From contig JAZARR010000193.1 in NCBI GenBank assembly GCA_037389465.1, positions 496,001-560,000 on the forward strand: DNA of 64,000 nt, given 5' to 3'. Below, piece by piece: positions 12,201 through 24,293 of this stretch. The DNA comes from Baylisascaris procyonis (Eukaryota; Nematoda; Chromadorea; Rhabditida; Ascarididae). Each line of letters begins with the position of its first letter. Within the stretch, counting starts at the first letter, position 1. A model generated the notes under the pieces. That model had not been told where the DNA came from and did no database searches. It saw only the letters and a list, made by a program, of their open reading frames with translations. Position numbers and translations under genes: made by a program.

Positions 12201-15200
12201 GACGAAGATCATGAATTTGAAATTCTTTGCCGGCAAAGCTTTGCGGTCGGTTGATGAAAAGATAAGGTTTACTTGTTTTGGGGTCGGTATCCTCGATTTT
12301 TATGAATCTCAAACTTAATTTTAGTCCTTTCATTAACAAAATAATATTTAAATTTATTATGAGTGGAATTTTGTATGAATTTATGAATATTTTTTGAATG
12401 TGGGGCGAAATTATACAAGAATTGATATAGGCCATTTTCTGCGGCATTCTTTAGCTTTGAAATGATATTTCTTAGCGATCTAAAATTTCTATCATCGTAA
12501 CCACTATTATTTCTTTTACCTTCTTTCTTACGTTGGCTTCCCACCTCTGATTCATCGCGCTTTATGCACCGATATGTGGTGGATGAGAGTGAACTATTTG
12601 GTGATTTTTGTATTGAAAGGTTTCTGCCATAAACCGATGGGAATTTCACCGTATTTTACCGTACTGATATTTTGTTGATAACCAGAAATTCGTTGATGAA
12701 ATAGTTTTACATTAGAGATGTTGCATCTCCTATGCAATTTTCGATCGTTTATTATGACATGAACGTTTAAAATCGTATAATTTAGAAACTCATGAAAACA
12801 GATACCGTATTCTGTTGTGTAAAAAATCCGAATTGTCTAGTTTTTTTTTCATTTTTACAAAGAATATGTTCCATTTGAGGGAATTTTTCTATTTTTATGA
12901 ATTTCAGAGAATGCATCAGTTTCTTTTTTCAAGAGAACTTCCTTGTCATAAATGGGTTTTCAGTCTTATCAAGTTCCAAGATGGGAATATTCTACACAAA
13001 TAAAATATTCTCTTTCTTTTATACCATAAGAAAATGTTCAATCCAAGAAAGCATATTGTACACCGTAGCATAGCTAGAAGCATCTCCAATTCCTCGTTTT
13101 ACACCTATTTTATGGGGTAGGAAACAGTGCAAGGGAAATAATAAAAACCCAAATACTTTTTTGCTTTTATTGCAAGTGACAAATTTAACTAAGGAGAAGA
13201 AATTGTGAAGAGTTGAAAAAGAAGGGTCTAAAGATGAAGGAAAAGTAATTGGGGATGGAAGAGGAGTTGGTGGCGAGGAGGGGATTTTGGGGGTAAAGAA
13301 ATTATAGGTTGGGGAGGTAGTCGGCATTGGAAGGGAAATATGTATAGATGATCAAAAGTTGGAGACACCCCCAATGAGGGGACATATCGCTCGATCACTA
13401 TTTGTCGCTACCATAGTGGTATTGCTATTAAATGTTGATTATTTCTCACGTTTTGTGCATTAACACACTTAAATTACCCCTAATTTATTTAAAGCTAGCT
13501 TATGAGAGCAAAAAAAAAATCAATCCCTACAGGTTTATTGATGAGATTCTGTTGAAGATGCCCTGAGGGTATCACCTTTTATCGAAAGGTTGTTGAACAG
13601 GATCGTGATTTGGATATTTCCAGTGGAATTTTTTATACCAATGAAAAATTGACTTTTGATTTGCTTTCGTTGAATGTGCACTTGCGAACACTTCAAAGTG
13701 TTTTGCATTTTTACAGTGAATTTATCAACGTTTTTTTCTGATAAATGACGTCATTGAGATAAAGCATATTTATTTTTAAGTAGAAGTCATTTCTTTTCAA
13801 TTGCGATTCTGTTAGTCTGGAAGGAATTTTTCAATCTGTATTATTCGATCTGTTCGACTTTTACAATTCAATATTTATTCAAAATTTGATCTGAAATCGA
13901 CAGCTAAAAATGAAAAAAAAAATTGAAATTTAAATTTTTATGTTCTGAGGATGAAATTTAATAATGAAGAGTGTAGAGATCGAATAATACAGATTACCTG
14001 TAATTGAAAAATTTTATGCAAATATGCGCTACGATGATAGTTCACACTATTTTAGTATTCATATATACTTTCTACTTCTATTGTTGCTTTAATATTGAAT
14101 TTTTTCTTTATTATTTCATCTTCACTTCTTTTATAATACATTAAAATCAGCAATATATTTTATGAGTCAATGAATGATATAGAAAAATTTTAGAGCTGAA
14201 TTTTTGTCGACATATATGATGAAATGAAGTGCATTGATGGAATAATAATAGTTGACATGAAACAAAGGCGCCAGACGGCTGGTAGCGATTGCAATATAAA
14301 CATCGCATGGGAGAAGCATTGATGCGGATCGGTCGTTCACTGATGAGGTTCCCATTGGGGGAACAATTCTACCACTTTGTAGTTGGAATATTCTCATTGG
14401 GTCGTTGCACCTGTAATATTGCTTCTCATCGGGAGGGTTTCCCGATTTTTTTCTCCCTTACTCTTTTCTTGAAGTTTCTGCTTGGAAAAATGTCCCCCTC
14501 CATCTTTCGCCGAAGTGTCGCTCTGATCGAAAACACTCTTTCCACGTCACAATATAGCGGAAGCTTCCTTTGAATCAATGCATATGCAGGTGCTTAAAAA
14601 AGTTTAGAATTGTCTTACAGCAATTGCTGAACTCATAGTTTTATTTTGACGATTAAAATAGAACTATTCGTATGCATTGATTAATTTTATGTATTATAAT
14701 ATTTCATTGTTTATGAATTATTCAACTTGGATCTTAATTGCAGGTTTAATTACTGAAATTAGGCTTAATTATTGAAATTTCGCTTTTAACATTTTAGAAG
14801 ACTACAAAAATTTGTACCTCGCAAGGGGTGGAGAGGTGGGAGGGGGAAGGTTAGGGAGAGGAGAGGGGAGGGGGGAGTTTTTTTTTCGATTTTAGATGTT
14901 GACAGTTAAGGACAAGGTCATAACGTCACGCCCAATTATATGCAATACATTCATTTCATTTATACAAATATAATTTAATCATTACGATCACATCATCGCT
15001 GCACATTTCATGAAACTTCTGTTTATTGAAGTGACGCTACGATAAAAGAATTTCCTGATATTTGTGTAATACCTCTGTAGCAGTGATCGTGCATCTCTCT
15101 AGTTTGTTAGCACTTTCCATTATTTGATACTTGTTTTCTTTGCATATTTGGTAATTTGCATACTTGCAATTTGCAGACGATAATTCTTGCACTAAAGTAA

Positions 15201-15413
15201 ATTTTTCATTAGTGCTATATTTCTAGATGATTGGCATTAGTAGAAAGGATGGGGAGATGATTTTCGGTCAGTGAAATGGAATGTAATTTAGACGATTGAG
15301 GGAAGAGGGCGATAATATGGCGAAGGAAAGGTGTGACAGGTGAGCGGTGCAGAACGATCAGGCGTAGTGGGCAAAGGAGGAGGAATGATCGGGCTCCTCG
15401 GATTTCAGCTCAA

Positions 15414-15417
<4 letters not shown>
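9236..15417. other. AT-rich non-genic stretch
   Basis: No supported gene. A hairpin-like motif AGCACATCGAATGTGC lies near 10440, a long T run at about 11959-11983, a polypurine patch at about 13190-13330 and a G-rich polypurine tract at about 14820-14878 with potential to form a G-quadruplex. Open frames of 90-126 codons on the minus strand at 12190-12649 and 9947-10216 have no recognisable motif and no convincing splice-site framework. Confidence 0.45.

Positions 15418-15471
<54 letters not shown>
15418..15471. repeat. (TA)n microsatellite, about 27 units
   Basis: Uninterrupted alternating T and A over 54 bp. Open frames reading as repeated I-Y through this tract are artefacts. Confidence 0.97.
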
Positions 15472-15473
<2 letters not shown>

Positions 15474-18400
15474 TTCTGTTTTTCCATCTCTATCGAAATG
15501 AGCACTAACCAAATGCTTATGCAATATTTTCGCAATCGATGACGCATACTGACGTCCACGCAATACAGAACACGATAATGTTTCTTTGAACTGTTGAACG
15601 AATAGTTTACTGGAAATGGACAAATAGACAGTTGTTTTCTTTTTTTTTTTTTAGTGGTTCCTAAAGAATTTCTTATAGATTGAAGTTAAAATGAGTAGTT
15701 AAGAAGTTTGTCTTTGAAAGAGTGATAGTAAAAAGAGTTAATTTACCGATGAGTATTGCTGAGAAGCGTAGAATGATTTTAGAATATTATGTGATTTTAA
15801 TTTTACTTCCATATAAAAATTTATTAGGAAGTAATAATTGGTGGAATTAAAGGGTGTAAAATAGTGGCTGCATAGGTATCCTGATGAGAGTACAATTTTT
15901 ACATATAGAGAGCGAGAGGGGAATTAAAGCATGCTTTTTATATTGTTACTGTTTAAGTCGACAATTTTTTTTTTACTAATATTTGGACAAAAGAAAAAGA
16001 AGCGATAATGTGTCCACTTTCTCAATTCTCCCATCTTTTCATTCCCCACACCTGGTGGGCATTTCTTCTACCCTCCCGCAAAGGTGAACAGCATTTGCGT
16101 CGTTGGAAGTGGTGGCAATTTCGAGAGTACAACTATAAACTGGCTTTTTTCTTGAATTATCGTTTATCGTCAGTGGTTATTGCCCTCTTGCTGAGTACGT
16201 CACAATTTAACGGTTATATAAAGGTGAGATGAATTTTGATCATCTCAAGACTACAGAACCAAAAGGCGACGTGCAAAATTTGCGAATGAAATTTTTTTTT
16301 TTGGTTTGAACCTGAATTTAGTGACATTGGACGATGAAATATTTAAAGTGAATATTTTTTATTATGAACAAGTTTTATTTTTCTCGATTTTCTCGCTTTA
16401 TTGCTTCATTTCTTTATTTAAACATTTCTTCTTTCTTTTTTTTCTTTCTGTCTCGTTTTGCTTCATCACCGAGAGCATTACCAATCCATTTACCAATCAT
16501 TCCTTCAGGTAATTTCCGTTGTCTCCGTTATCTTACCTGTTGCCACCTGTCCCGTGTGATGATGTGTGAGTGTTTTTTTCACTGCAGATGGCTAATTTTT
16601 GAGTAGAGCCATACACTATGGAGGGCTTTTATTACCCTATCATACTGTAATGATCGTATGGGGGTCGTACTTCGTCAGTCCTAAATGAAATACCGCAAAG
16701 AAATCAACTATTGCTGCATATTCGTGGTGGTTTACACAGTGAACTTTAACAGCAATATAAACCGTTGATGTATTGAAATATCCTATTGCTTTTTGAATTG
16801 TTCATTTTTGCACTTCCTATTGAGATCTTAATTTATGCCTTATCTTCCCTGCGCTAAGTTGAAAAAAATTTTCTCTTTTTTTCTGATTAATGACTCAAAG
16901 AAAAACCTTGTTGGTACTCGATATTAATATGAGTTTTGAGCATATGAACGGCAAGGTCAAAATTTTATGACTGGATTCCTGTATCCTGGGAAAATATTTC
17001 CATGACTGTTGGTATGTTTCCGGTAGCGATTCCGTTTTTTTTTATGGCCGAATTCGATTTGCAGTTCAACGATCTAGAAAAACGACCATTTCTAATCTGG
17101 TAGCAAAAAGCATATCGGACACCTCAATAGAAGCAATTCATACAACAGGTAGCAACAGCGGCAGCCGAGTATGCCGGTTTCAACTAAAGAAGCTTTTCGC
17201 ATTAACGAATTGAAAAATGGTGTGTAGGTGTTTTTTTTTTTGATTTGATTTTCTGCTGTCTAAAAGTGTATATACCTTCTGGTCCCACGCATTCACATCA
17301 TTCACATACCTTCTCTCTTTACAGCATTAAAAAAATCTTTTATGTGCAAATGGATTTTTTGTTTTCATTTTTTATAACTTTTGCATGAAAAAAATTTTTT
17401 TCGGGAAAGTTTGGTTGTTTTAATAGCGAAGAATATCATTAAATGATTGTTGCTGTCAAATATTCGATTATAAATGCAGATACTAGGAAATAAAAGTGTT
17501 TTATTAATAAAAAGTAGCTGAGTAGTGAAATAAAATAAATTCTGCAGTTTTTTATTTGGAATGCTGATTTTCTCTATAAAAAGTGTTGCTAGTATTTACC
17601 AGATGTTCTTGTTTAATGACTTTAAAAAATTTTTTGAAGGTATTTCTCTCAGTCGATGAATCAGACATTTCATTTCAGCGAGGCGATAGTAAATAAAGAG
17701 TTGCTAATCTAAGCATCTTTCACTTTAATGTAGACTAGTGATAGTTGATAAGATAATTTCAATAAAATCAATCAAAAAATCAGCAATCAAAATCGTTTTT
17801 GCAAAATTCAGATCATTCAATGATCCGATCGGTGATCAGATCAGGTCAGATATGATTATAAGATTAATCGATATATTTATAATTACAAAATTTTGCATGT
17901 TGCATTTTTGTTGATATGTAAATGGAAAAAGTTTTTCCCTTTATTTTTATTATTTTATAAATTAGTTTATCATTACATTTTCCAAATCTTTTAAATGTAC
18001 GCTTACAAATTTCGGTAGAATTTTTTCATTTTGTCGTTCCAGTTACTGAGCTTTTAATTTTTTTCTTTGCAAAAATGTAAGCAATCTATTATGAAAGTGA
18101 AAAATATTTTAAGATGTTAGTTAAAGTTGAGTGTAAAAGGAAGTCGTACATTTACACTCGTTTCTCTTTTCTCACTTTTTCTCATTTTCTATCATAAAAT
18201 TATTCGTCAATGTGAAAGTGCGTCCATTTTTTTTTGCAACAGTTTTTTTCTCGGCAACTTTCGATCTGCAGAAATAACAACATTGAATTCGATCATATTT
18301 CGATATATTCATCAATTTCTTTTTTAAAAAAATAAAAATCTTTTCTGGGAGATGAATTTTTTTAAAATTTTTGATGTGCAGAAATTTTTTGTTTCGGCCA

Positions 18401-19424
18401 AATTTTTTTTTGATAGAGCGTATTTCAAAATCTTCGGCTCAATACTTCGTCAAACACTATTAACACATCACAATCCTTGCATAGCGTTGAGTGATAAAAT
18501 AGACTAATGGACAAATGGGATCCTATAATAAGTAGTTTTACCCAAAAAGTTTCCTAAAATGTTGGGTATGTCGAATGCTATTGTACTGACACTTGCGCAG
18601 TATTACTGCAAACTGATTGTATTGTACAATTTGCACATAGTGTTGTGTTACGGGAATGAGGATCCTTTTCATTTCCCTTTCCCCATTTGATTCCTGTTAG
18701 AATTTAAACGTCCTTGAGGGTTTCTTTTGAGGTTTCTTGCTCTCCGAGGGATGATCCCTCTTCCTTTTCCAGTGAATATAATAATGCATGATGCGTTTCG
18801 CATCAATTTTTGTGCATTAAGCTTTGCAAGAAAAAGTTTAGCACACTATTAAAACGATGAAACTGGTTTATTCGAGTCATAAGCACTCCAATATTTCCAT
18901 TTATATAGGCGTTATTTTCAATTCGATTCGATTTGGTGTTCATCGCTTTTCATAAATTTATTCATTACTCATTCGCTGTCTTTCGGGAATTTTTTGATTA
19001 GTATCCAGAAATTTTTTAGTACTAACGATTCAGGATTAACTAATTTTTGGAAGTTTTCATATACAGTAGTGAGTTGTTTTGAGGAACTTTAGTGAGCTAT
19101 ATGTATAACTTTTAACTTCAAAAAGGCTTTTTTGATTTTATCTATGCACTTTCGATTGGGGTACTGATGAAGGGAGTGACCTTGTTAACTGAGTGCTAAT
19201 TAAGTACACAGATTATTGACCAACAGACATAGACAGACACGCCCAACACGATTATGTTATAAAAGATAGGGAATTTTTATTAATAGCATGTGCAATTCCT
19301 TCTAATTGGAATTCCAACGTTTTTCTTAAATAAAGTTTTCCCATGAAGTTGAATTTTGCTGTTCATTAAAATGTTGACTGGACAATGAATTTTCGTTGCA
19401 TTCACCGTCACTTCCCTCCCCTCC
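15472..19424. other. AT-rich non-genic stretch
   Basis: No supported gene. A GATC-rich cluster occurs at about 17805-17870. Open frames are all under 85 codons with AT-driven composition. Confidence 0.45.
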
Positions 19425-19797
19425 CCTCTCTCCACCCGCCCCCTCCCCTCTCTCCGCCTGCCCCTTCCCTCTCTCCACCTGCCCCCTTCCCTCTCTCCAC
19501 CTGCCCCCTTCCCTCTCTCCACCTGCCTGCTCCCCTCTCTCCGCCTGCCCCTTCCCTCTCTCCGCCTGCCCCCTTCCCTCTCTCCACCTGCCCCCTTCCC
19601 TCTCTCCACCTGCCCCCTTCCCTCTCTCCACCTGCCCGCTCCCCTCTCTCCGCCTGCCCCTTCCCTCTCTCCGCCTGCCCCCTTCCCTCTCTCCACCTGC
19701 CCGATCTCCTCTCTCCACCTGCCCCCTTCTCTCTCCACCTGTACGCTCCCCTCTCTCCACCTGCCCCCTTCCCTCTCTCCACCTGCCCCCTCCCCTC
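19425..19797. repeat. C/T-rich minisatellite, about 17 units, with higher-order repeat
   Basis: Units of 19-22 bp are built on CCCTCTCTCCACCTGCCCCC, with CCGCCTG, CCCGCT and CCCGAT variants. The variant beginning GCTCCCCTCTCTCCGCCTG recurs at 19529, 19638 and (partly) 19744, giving a higher-order period of about 106-109 bp (five units). The near-codon-multiple unit keeps several frames open on both strands for 120-200 codons; these are not genes. The complementary strand carries repeated G runs. Confidence 0.9.
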
Positions 19798-22486
19798 CTC
19801 ATTTTTTGGTTCCTATGCCGATATTCGGTATGTTTTCCAGTCAAGTGGATATTCCAAATGTTTCGTTCAATCGAAATTCCATAGTGCGATGCAACTGGTG
19901 AATTCGGGCAATATGGAAAGTGCATTCGATTGTGTTTAAAATTTCATACGACGTTAACAAATTAAATATGCGCCTTATCACGTATATGAATTAGAATATG
20001 ACTGGCAATATGCGCAACCGGATGTATTTTCCGTATTTTCGTTTATTTTTCCGGACTTGTCATGAATTTTTTTTAAGGCGTATTTTTCTCTCGATGAAAT
20101 CATGCGAAATCTTCATGTGCATCTGTTTTTGTTGACGAATTTTTCCTTGCGCTAATGGTTTTAGATTTTACAGAGAATTTCGTTGAAAGTGTTCAATTAG
20201 TGTGGTGTTTTGTGTAAAAATTCGACAAAACTGTTAAACAAGACGAAAACTTTTATTGCAAAAGGGTCACTAATAGGTTCGCAGTTGTATATAATAATGT
20301 ACGAACCTGAGATTGCTCAGGAATTAAAACAAAACTGTAAACATGAGCTCGAGTTCAAGCTCAAGTTCAAACCAGCGCTCAATGAAACAAATGGAATGGG
20401 AATTTTAGGAAGAAAATATTCGAATGAGCAATATTAGTTGAAAATTTGAAAGAAAAAAAAACTATTCGAGACCAACATTGGGGCTGAACTTTCTAGACAA
20501 TAACTTCAGGTGTTTAGCGCCCTGAGATGAGTTAGTTTAACGTAACACTTCGTGAGCTTAAAGAACTTTTGGAAATGAATGTGATAGGTGAATTTGATCA
20601 CCTGTCAGGTGTTTGTCAATAAGTTGAGGTTTGTTGAACAAAAAAAAAACTCCAACGTTGTATCGAATAGAAATTAATTAGCAGTCTAACTGCAATGTTT
20701 TTTGATGTTTTCCATAGAGACACACAAATACACACAAATACACTCTCGTTTCAATGTGCTGGAATGAAGGGGAAGGGGGGACCATGATGATTCATTTCAA
20801 CACTATTTGCACTTGACAATAAATTCCTCTTCCATCGTTTCTTCAAATTTCCGGTTATTTCATCCATCGAAGTTGTTTGTTTCTTTTTTTTTCAAACTCT
20901 TTACTAAATGACCGATTACTCGAAATCTTATGTTTAAAAAAACCAAAATTTTATATTGAAAGTTATTCAAAGAAAATTTTTTTTCTTTTTTTTTCACATA
21001 GGGATTGATAGTCTTCCTTGCATTATTTTTTAAAAATTTCACGGAGTAAAAATTGCTCAAAATTTGCTTCATCGATTTTTTTATACCTATAACAGCATTG
21101 TAGTAATTAGTACTGTTATAGATATGAATTATTACAGTAAAATGCGATCAATATCGATCATCATACAGCAAAGAGCGGCTTTATATCGTTTTGAGATCGT
21201 TGGAATACTTGTCAAAGTGAGAGCACATTTGTTTACCTATTATTGATCATTTGTTTGTATGAGAGCATTGGTCGATATTATTTACATTTCGTAGATCTCC
21301 TCTGTAGTCTATATTTTTTAAAATTAAGGTCTATATGGGAGTATTTTTAGGTTTCCTATTGTCCCCAGTATTATTTGATGGTACTAACAATTTGTGGTAT
21401 GCTGTTTAAGCTATAGAATTTCTGGCAATTTAAATTTTTTTAAGAAATAAATAAACATATTTTCCACGGATGGAATATTGTGAATAAGGCGTTCGGCAAA
21501 ATACGCTATTGTTTATCAGTAATACAGTATCTCATAGACTACAGTATGTCTGTTTAGTAAAGTATAGTATACTACTTTTCATTCGGCGAGCTCGAATAGT
21601 ATCTTCTACTAGATAAAGTAGAGCATCTTTTAAACATTGACTTAAATTTTTGCCAATAGCATATACGGTAAAGACGGTAGATAGGCAACGACGCCTTTAA
21701 AACATTATACTGCAAAATTCCGCTTATGATTTGTTGTTCTTTCGATCGGTCTAGTCACATGGTCCATAAAAGCTGGCTTATCTTATCAGTCAATTCACTC
21801 TTCCCCCCTCCCCTTCCCCTTTCTCTCCTCTTCCGCCCATCCCCCTCCCTTTCCCTGCCCCAATCTGTTCTCTCTTCAGCAGCTAGCTGATGCATACGCA
21901 CTAAATGCGATGACGATGCACTCTGAAAGTTTTCACTTATGTATATTGTATTACAATAATTGGTAATCGTTCGGGAATGATCACCATGTTGATCAATCTC
22001 GGCTATCATTAACGAATCGCTTATTTGTAAGTGGCGCTAACGGTATGGGCGCAAGCTGGTACGTAAATCGCGCACACATCATCTCTGCGTTTGCATTGCC
22101 AGCCACATCGAGTGTTCAGTCATTCTTTTTGTATCTCTCTATGCTTTTTTTCCTTTTTTTTTCATTATTGTTTTATTCTGTATATTTAATTCTATATTAT
22201 TAATTTATTCCAAATTGTTAGTTCCTCTCGAATTTGGTATTATTTTATGAAATAGAACAGAGGTATAGAAAAATATAACAGTTTGGTATTGCTCGAGTTT
22301 TTTAATATAAAATAATCAATCCCGAGTATGTGGTACTAGTTTTATGTTTGAATTGCCTAATGTTTAATGCGAATAAATGAATCACTGATTGTATGACTGA
22401 ATAATTGTGATGTTAGTAAGAAGAAAGAACTAGTTCAGACGTGGTCATTATTATGGGGTCGAACGCAATTTACTCTGCCTGTTCTT
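19798..22486. other. AT-rich non-genic stretch
   Basis: No supported gene. A C/T-rich patch lies at about 21799-21862. A small + frame at 20210-20437 begins with an N/K-rich stretch and has no recognisable domain. Confidence 0.45.
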
Positions 22487-22552
22487 ATCTGTTCTTATCA
22501 CCAAATATTTTTTATTGTTCTGATCTGTTCTTATCACCAAATATTTTTTATT
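22487..22552. repeat. 30-bp perfect direct repeat at 36-bp spacing
   Basis: The 30-bp segment beginning ATCTGTTCTTATCACCAA occurs at 22487-22516 and again identically at 22523-22552, separated by six bases. It looks like a recent local duplication. Confidence 0.9.
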
Positions 22553-23639
22553 ATGTTAAAAGTTAATGGAACATGACTGAGTGGGGGGGGGGGCGGGGGT
22601 AGAGGACGAGGGGTCAGAAAATAATACATAATATTAAACCATGTGTATTAATTAAAGGGTATTTTTACGAAATAATTCCCATTCCCAAAAGTTTCAACGA
22701 CGCGATTCTATAACGATTCACTGGCAAAGAAAGATTTGTTCGATGATGATGAGTGATCAATGATCAGTGATCGTTCCCATTTTGCTTTTCCACTTGTGGA
22801 TAATTTCGTAATTTGATGGACTCTTTTGCTCATTGTTAAAGAAATTCAGAATTCCGATGTTGAAATATTCCCGCGATCGATCAGATATTTATAGAAAACA
22901 GTAAGAATTTTCCTTTTTTTGGGGGGTTGAATAAACCATAGATGGCAAGGTTTTAGCGCAAATATGAGCTGATGTAAATTTTGTCACCGATAGAACCAGG
23001 TTTTTTTCATTCTTTGGGTCATAAAGCATGACCATACAAGGGAGGGTGGGACTTGGTCCTGATCCCGGTTGACTTGAAGGCTATCGTCCTGTAAGGTTTG
23101 GGGATTGAATTTAATTCACCTTCTGTGAATGGCATTTCACTTGTTTTATTAGGAAATTCAATGAAGGCGTAAATTTGACAGGTGTGAAATCCTTTAAAAG
23201 GCCAATTAATTCAAGTATTTTAGCCGATATAGTATAAGGTATAGTATGAAATGTAATATTTAGCTATATTTTAGCTCTCCAAAATTTCTTTTTGAAAGAG
23301 CGATATTATAATAGAACTTCTTATACTATAACGATTGCTATTACTAACATTATGATTTGTTGCTATACATTACTTTACTTACTATAGGTTATACGTTACA
23401 GCTTACCTTAGATTATTATTAAATTTGCATTAGGTAACAGCTTATATAAGTATAAATAACAAATTGTGGCCTAAAAATTACTAATAAAAGAAGACAGATT
23501 AAGAGTTATTATAAAAGAAATGACCAATGAAGAGAGATGACTCCACTTAAATAATCTCTACTTACTAGGCTGTGATGAATAGGCATTTTTTTTTTCATCA
23601 CGTGCACAAATTGCTGTGATGAGTCAGTCATACAATTGC
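22553..23639. other. AT-rich non-genic stretch
   Basis: No supported gene. It includes a G-rich run at about 22583-22600 and a GATC cluster at about 22745-22785. Confidence 0.4.
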
Positions 23640-24090
23640 GGGTGGTATGAGTGAGTGAATGCACATTGGGCGTGCTATTTAAAGGGAGAGGCATATTGCG
23701 CCGCCCTCAACAGCGCATCTATTTATTTGCACGTTACGCTTCGCTCACCTCACACACCCCCCTTGGATTATTGAGAACCTCCCTAACATCGTCGAATCGT
23801 CTAGTGTCCAGCAGTTGGTCTTATCTATCCTCTATATGTTCTATTTGACTGTATTGTCCGATCGTCAAATTCAGGACAATTGAGAGGTGCTCAGTTGTAA
23901 GCTAAGGGATCCTTCCTCGTCGAGAGTATTGCCACTGTTGCTGCCAGCCGATTTTGCCGCTCAGTAAGGTGACATTTCTTCTGAGGACGATCTTCAGTGC
24001 ACATTCATCATCAACGGTGTTTGGCATTGATAACAAATTTTCCTCTATTTTCATCTGTTGATTTTTGAAGAACCTGCGTGCTATTATCAG
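23640..24090 (+). promoter_or_regulatory. Candidate promoter and 5' region of the coiled-coil gene
   Basis: The GC content rises here relative to flanking DNA. TATTTAAAG at about 23677 is a TATA-like element. CTATTATCAG, ending at 24090, is a good splice or trans-splice acceptor about 71 bases before the first in-frame ATG. Neither a start site nor trans-splicing can be proved from sequence alone. Confidence 0.35.
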
Positions 24091-24161
24091 ATTTATTTGT
24101 TCATTCTCGAACATCACCGATTGGATTACTCAAAAAAAAGAGTGGAACAAAAGAACAAGAA

Positions 24162-24293
24162 ATGGTTGCAGCGAACGCCAGTAAAATGTCTTCATCAAAC
24201 GACCAATCACAATCACAAAACGGTGCTAGCGAAGAGAGCACTCCCGTTGTTAGAATGAGGAGTAAGACACCACTGGCGCAGACTCAACCTCAG
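24162..24293 (+). CDS. Coiled-coil gene exon 1 (residues 1-44)
   Basis: The start is the first in-frame ATG after the acceptor-like site at 24090; the alternative ATG is at 24186. The exon encodes an S/Q/T-rich segment ending QTQPQ. The donor is CAG|GTAACA, phase 0. Confidence 0.75.

Noticed and set aside
12190..12649. Overlapping minus-strand frames of 126 and 85 codons
   Set aside because: Two frames overlap on the same strand, composition is K/N/I-rich as expected from AT-rich DNA, and no motif or exon partner is seen.
14743..14765. GGTTTAATTAC resembling the start of the nematode SL1 spliced leader
   Set aside because: Only the first 11 bases match. The rest of the 22-nt leader, the donor and the Sm site are absent.
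19280..19938. Five overlapping open frames of 124-199 codons on both strands
   Set aside because: All run through the C/T-rich minisatellite, whose unit length is close to a multiple of three. The products are simple repeats such as REGRG or PLSLHLP, with no start context or splice framework.
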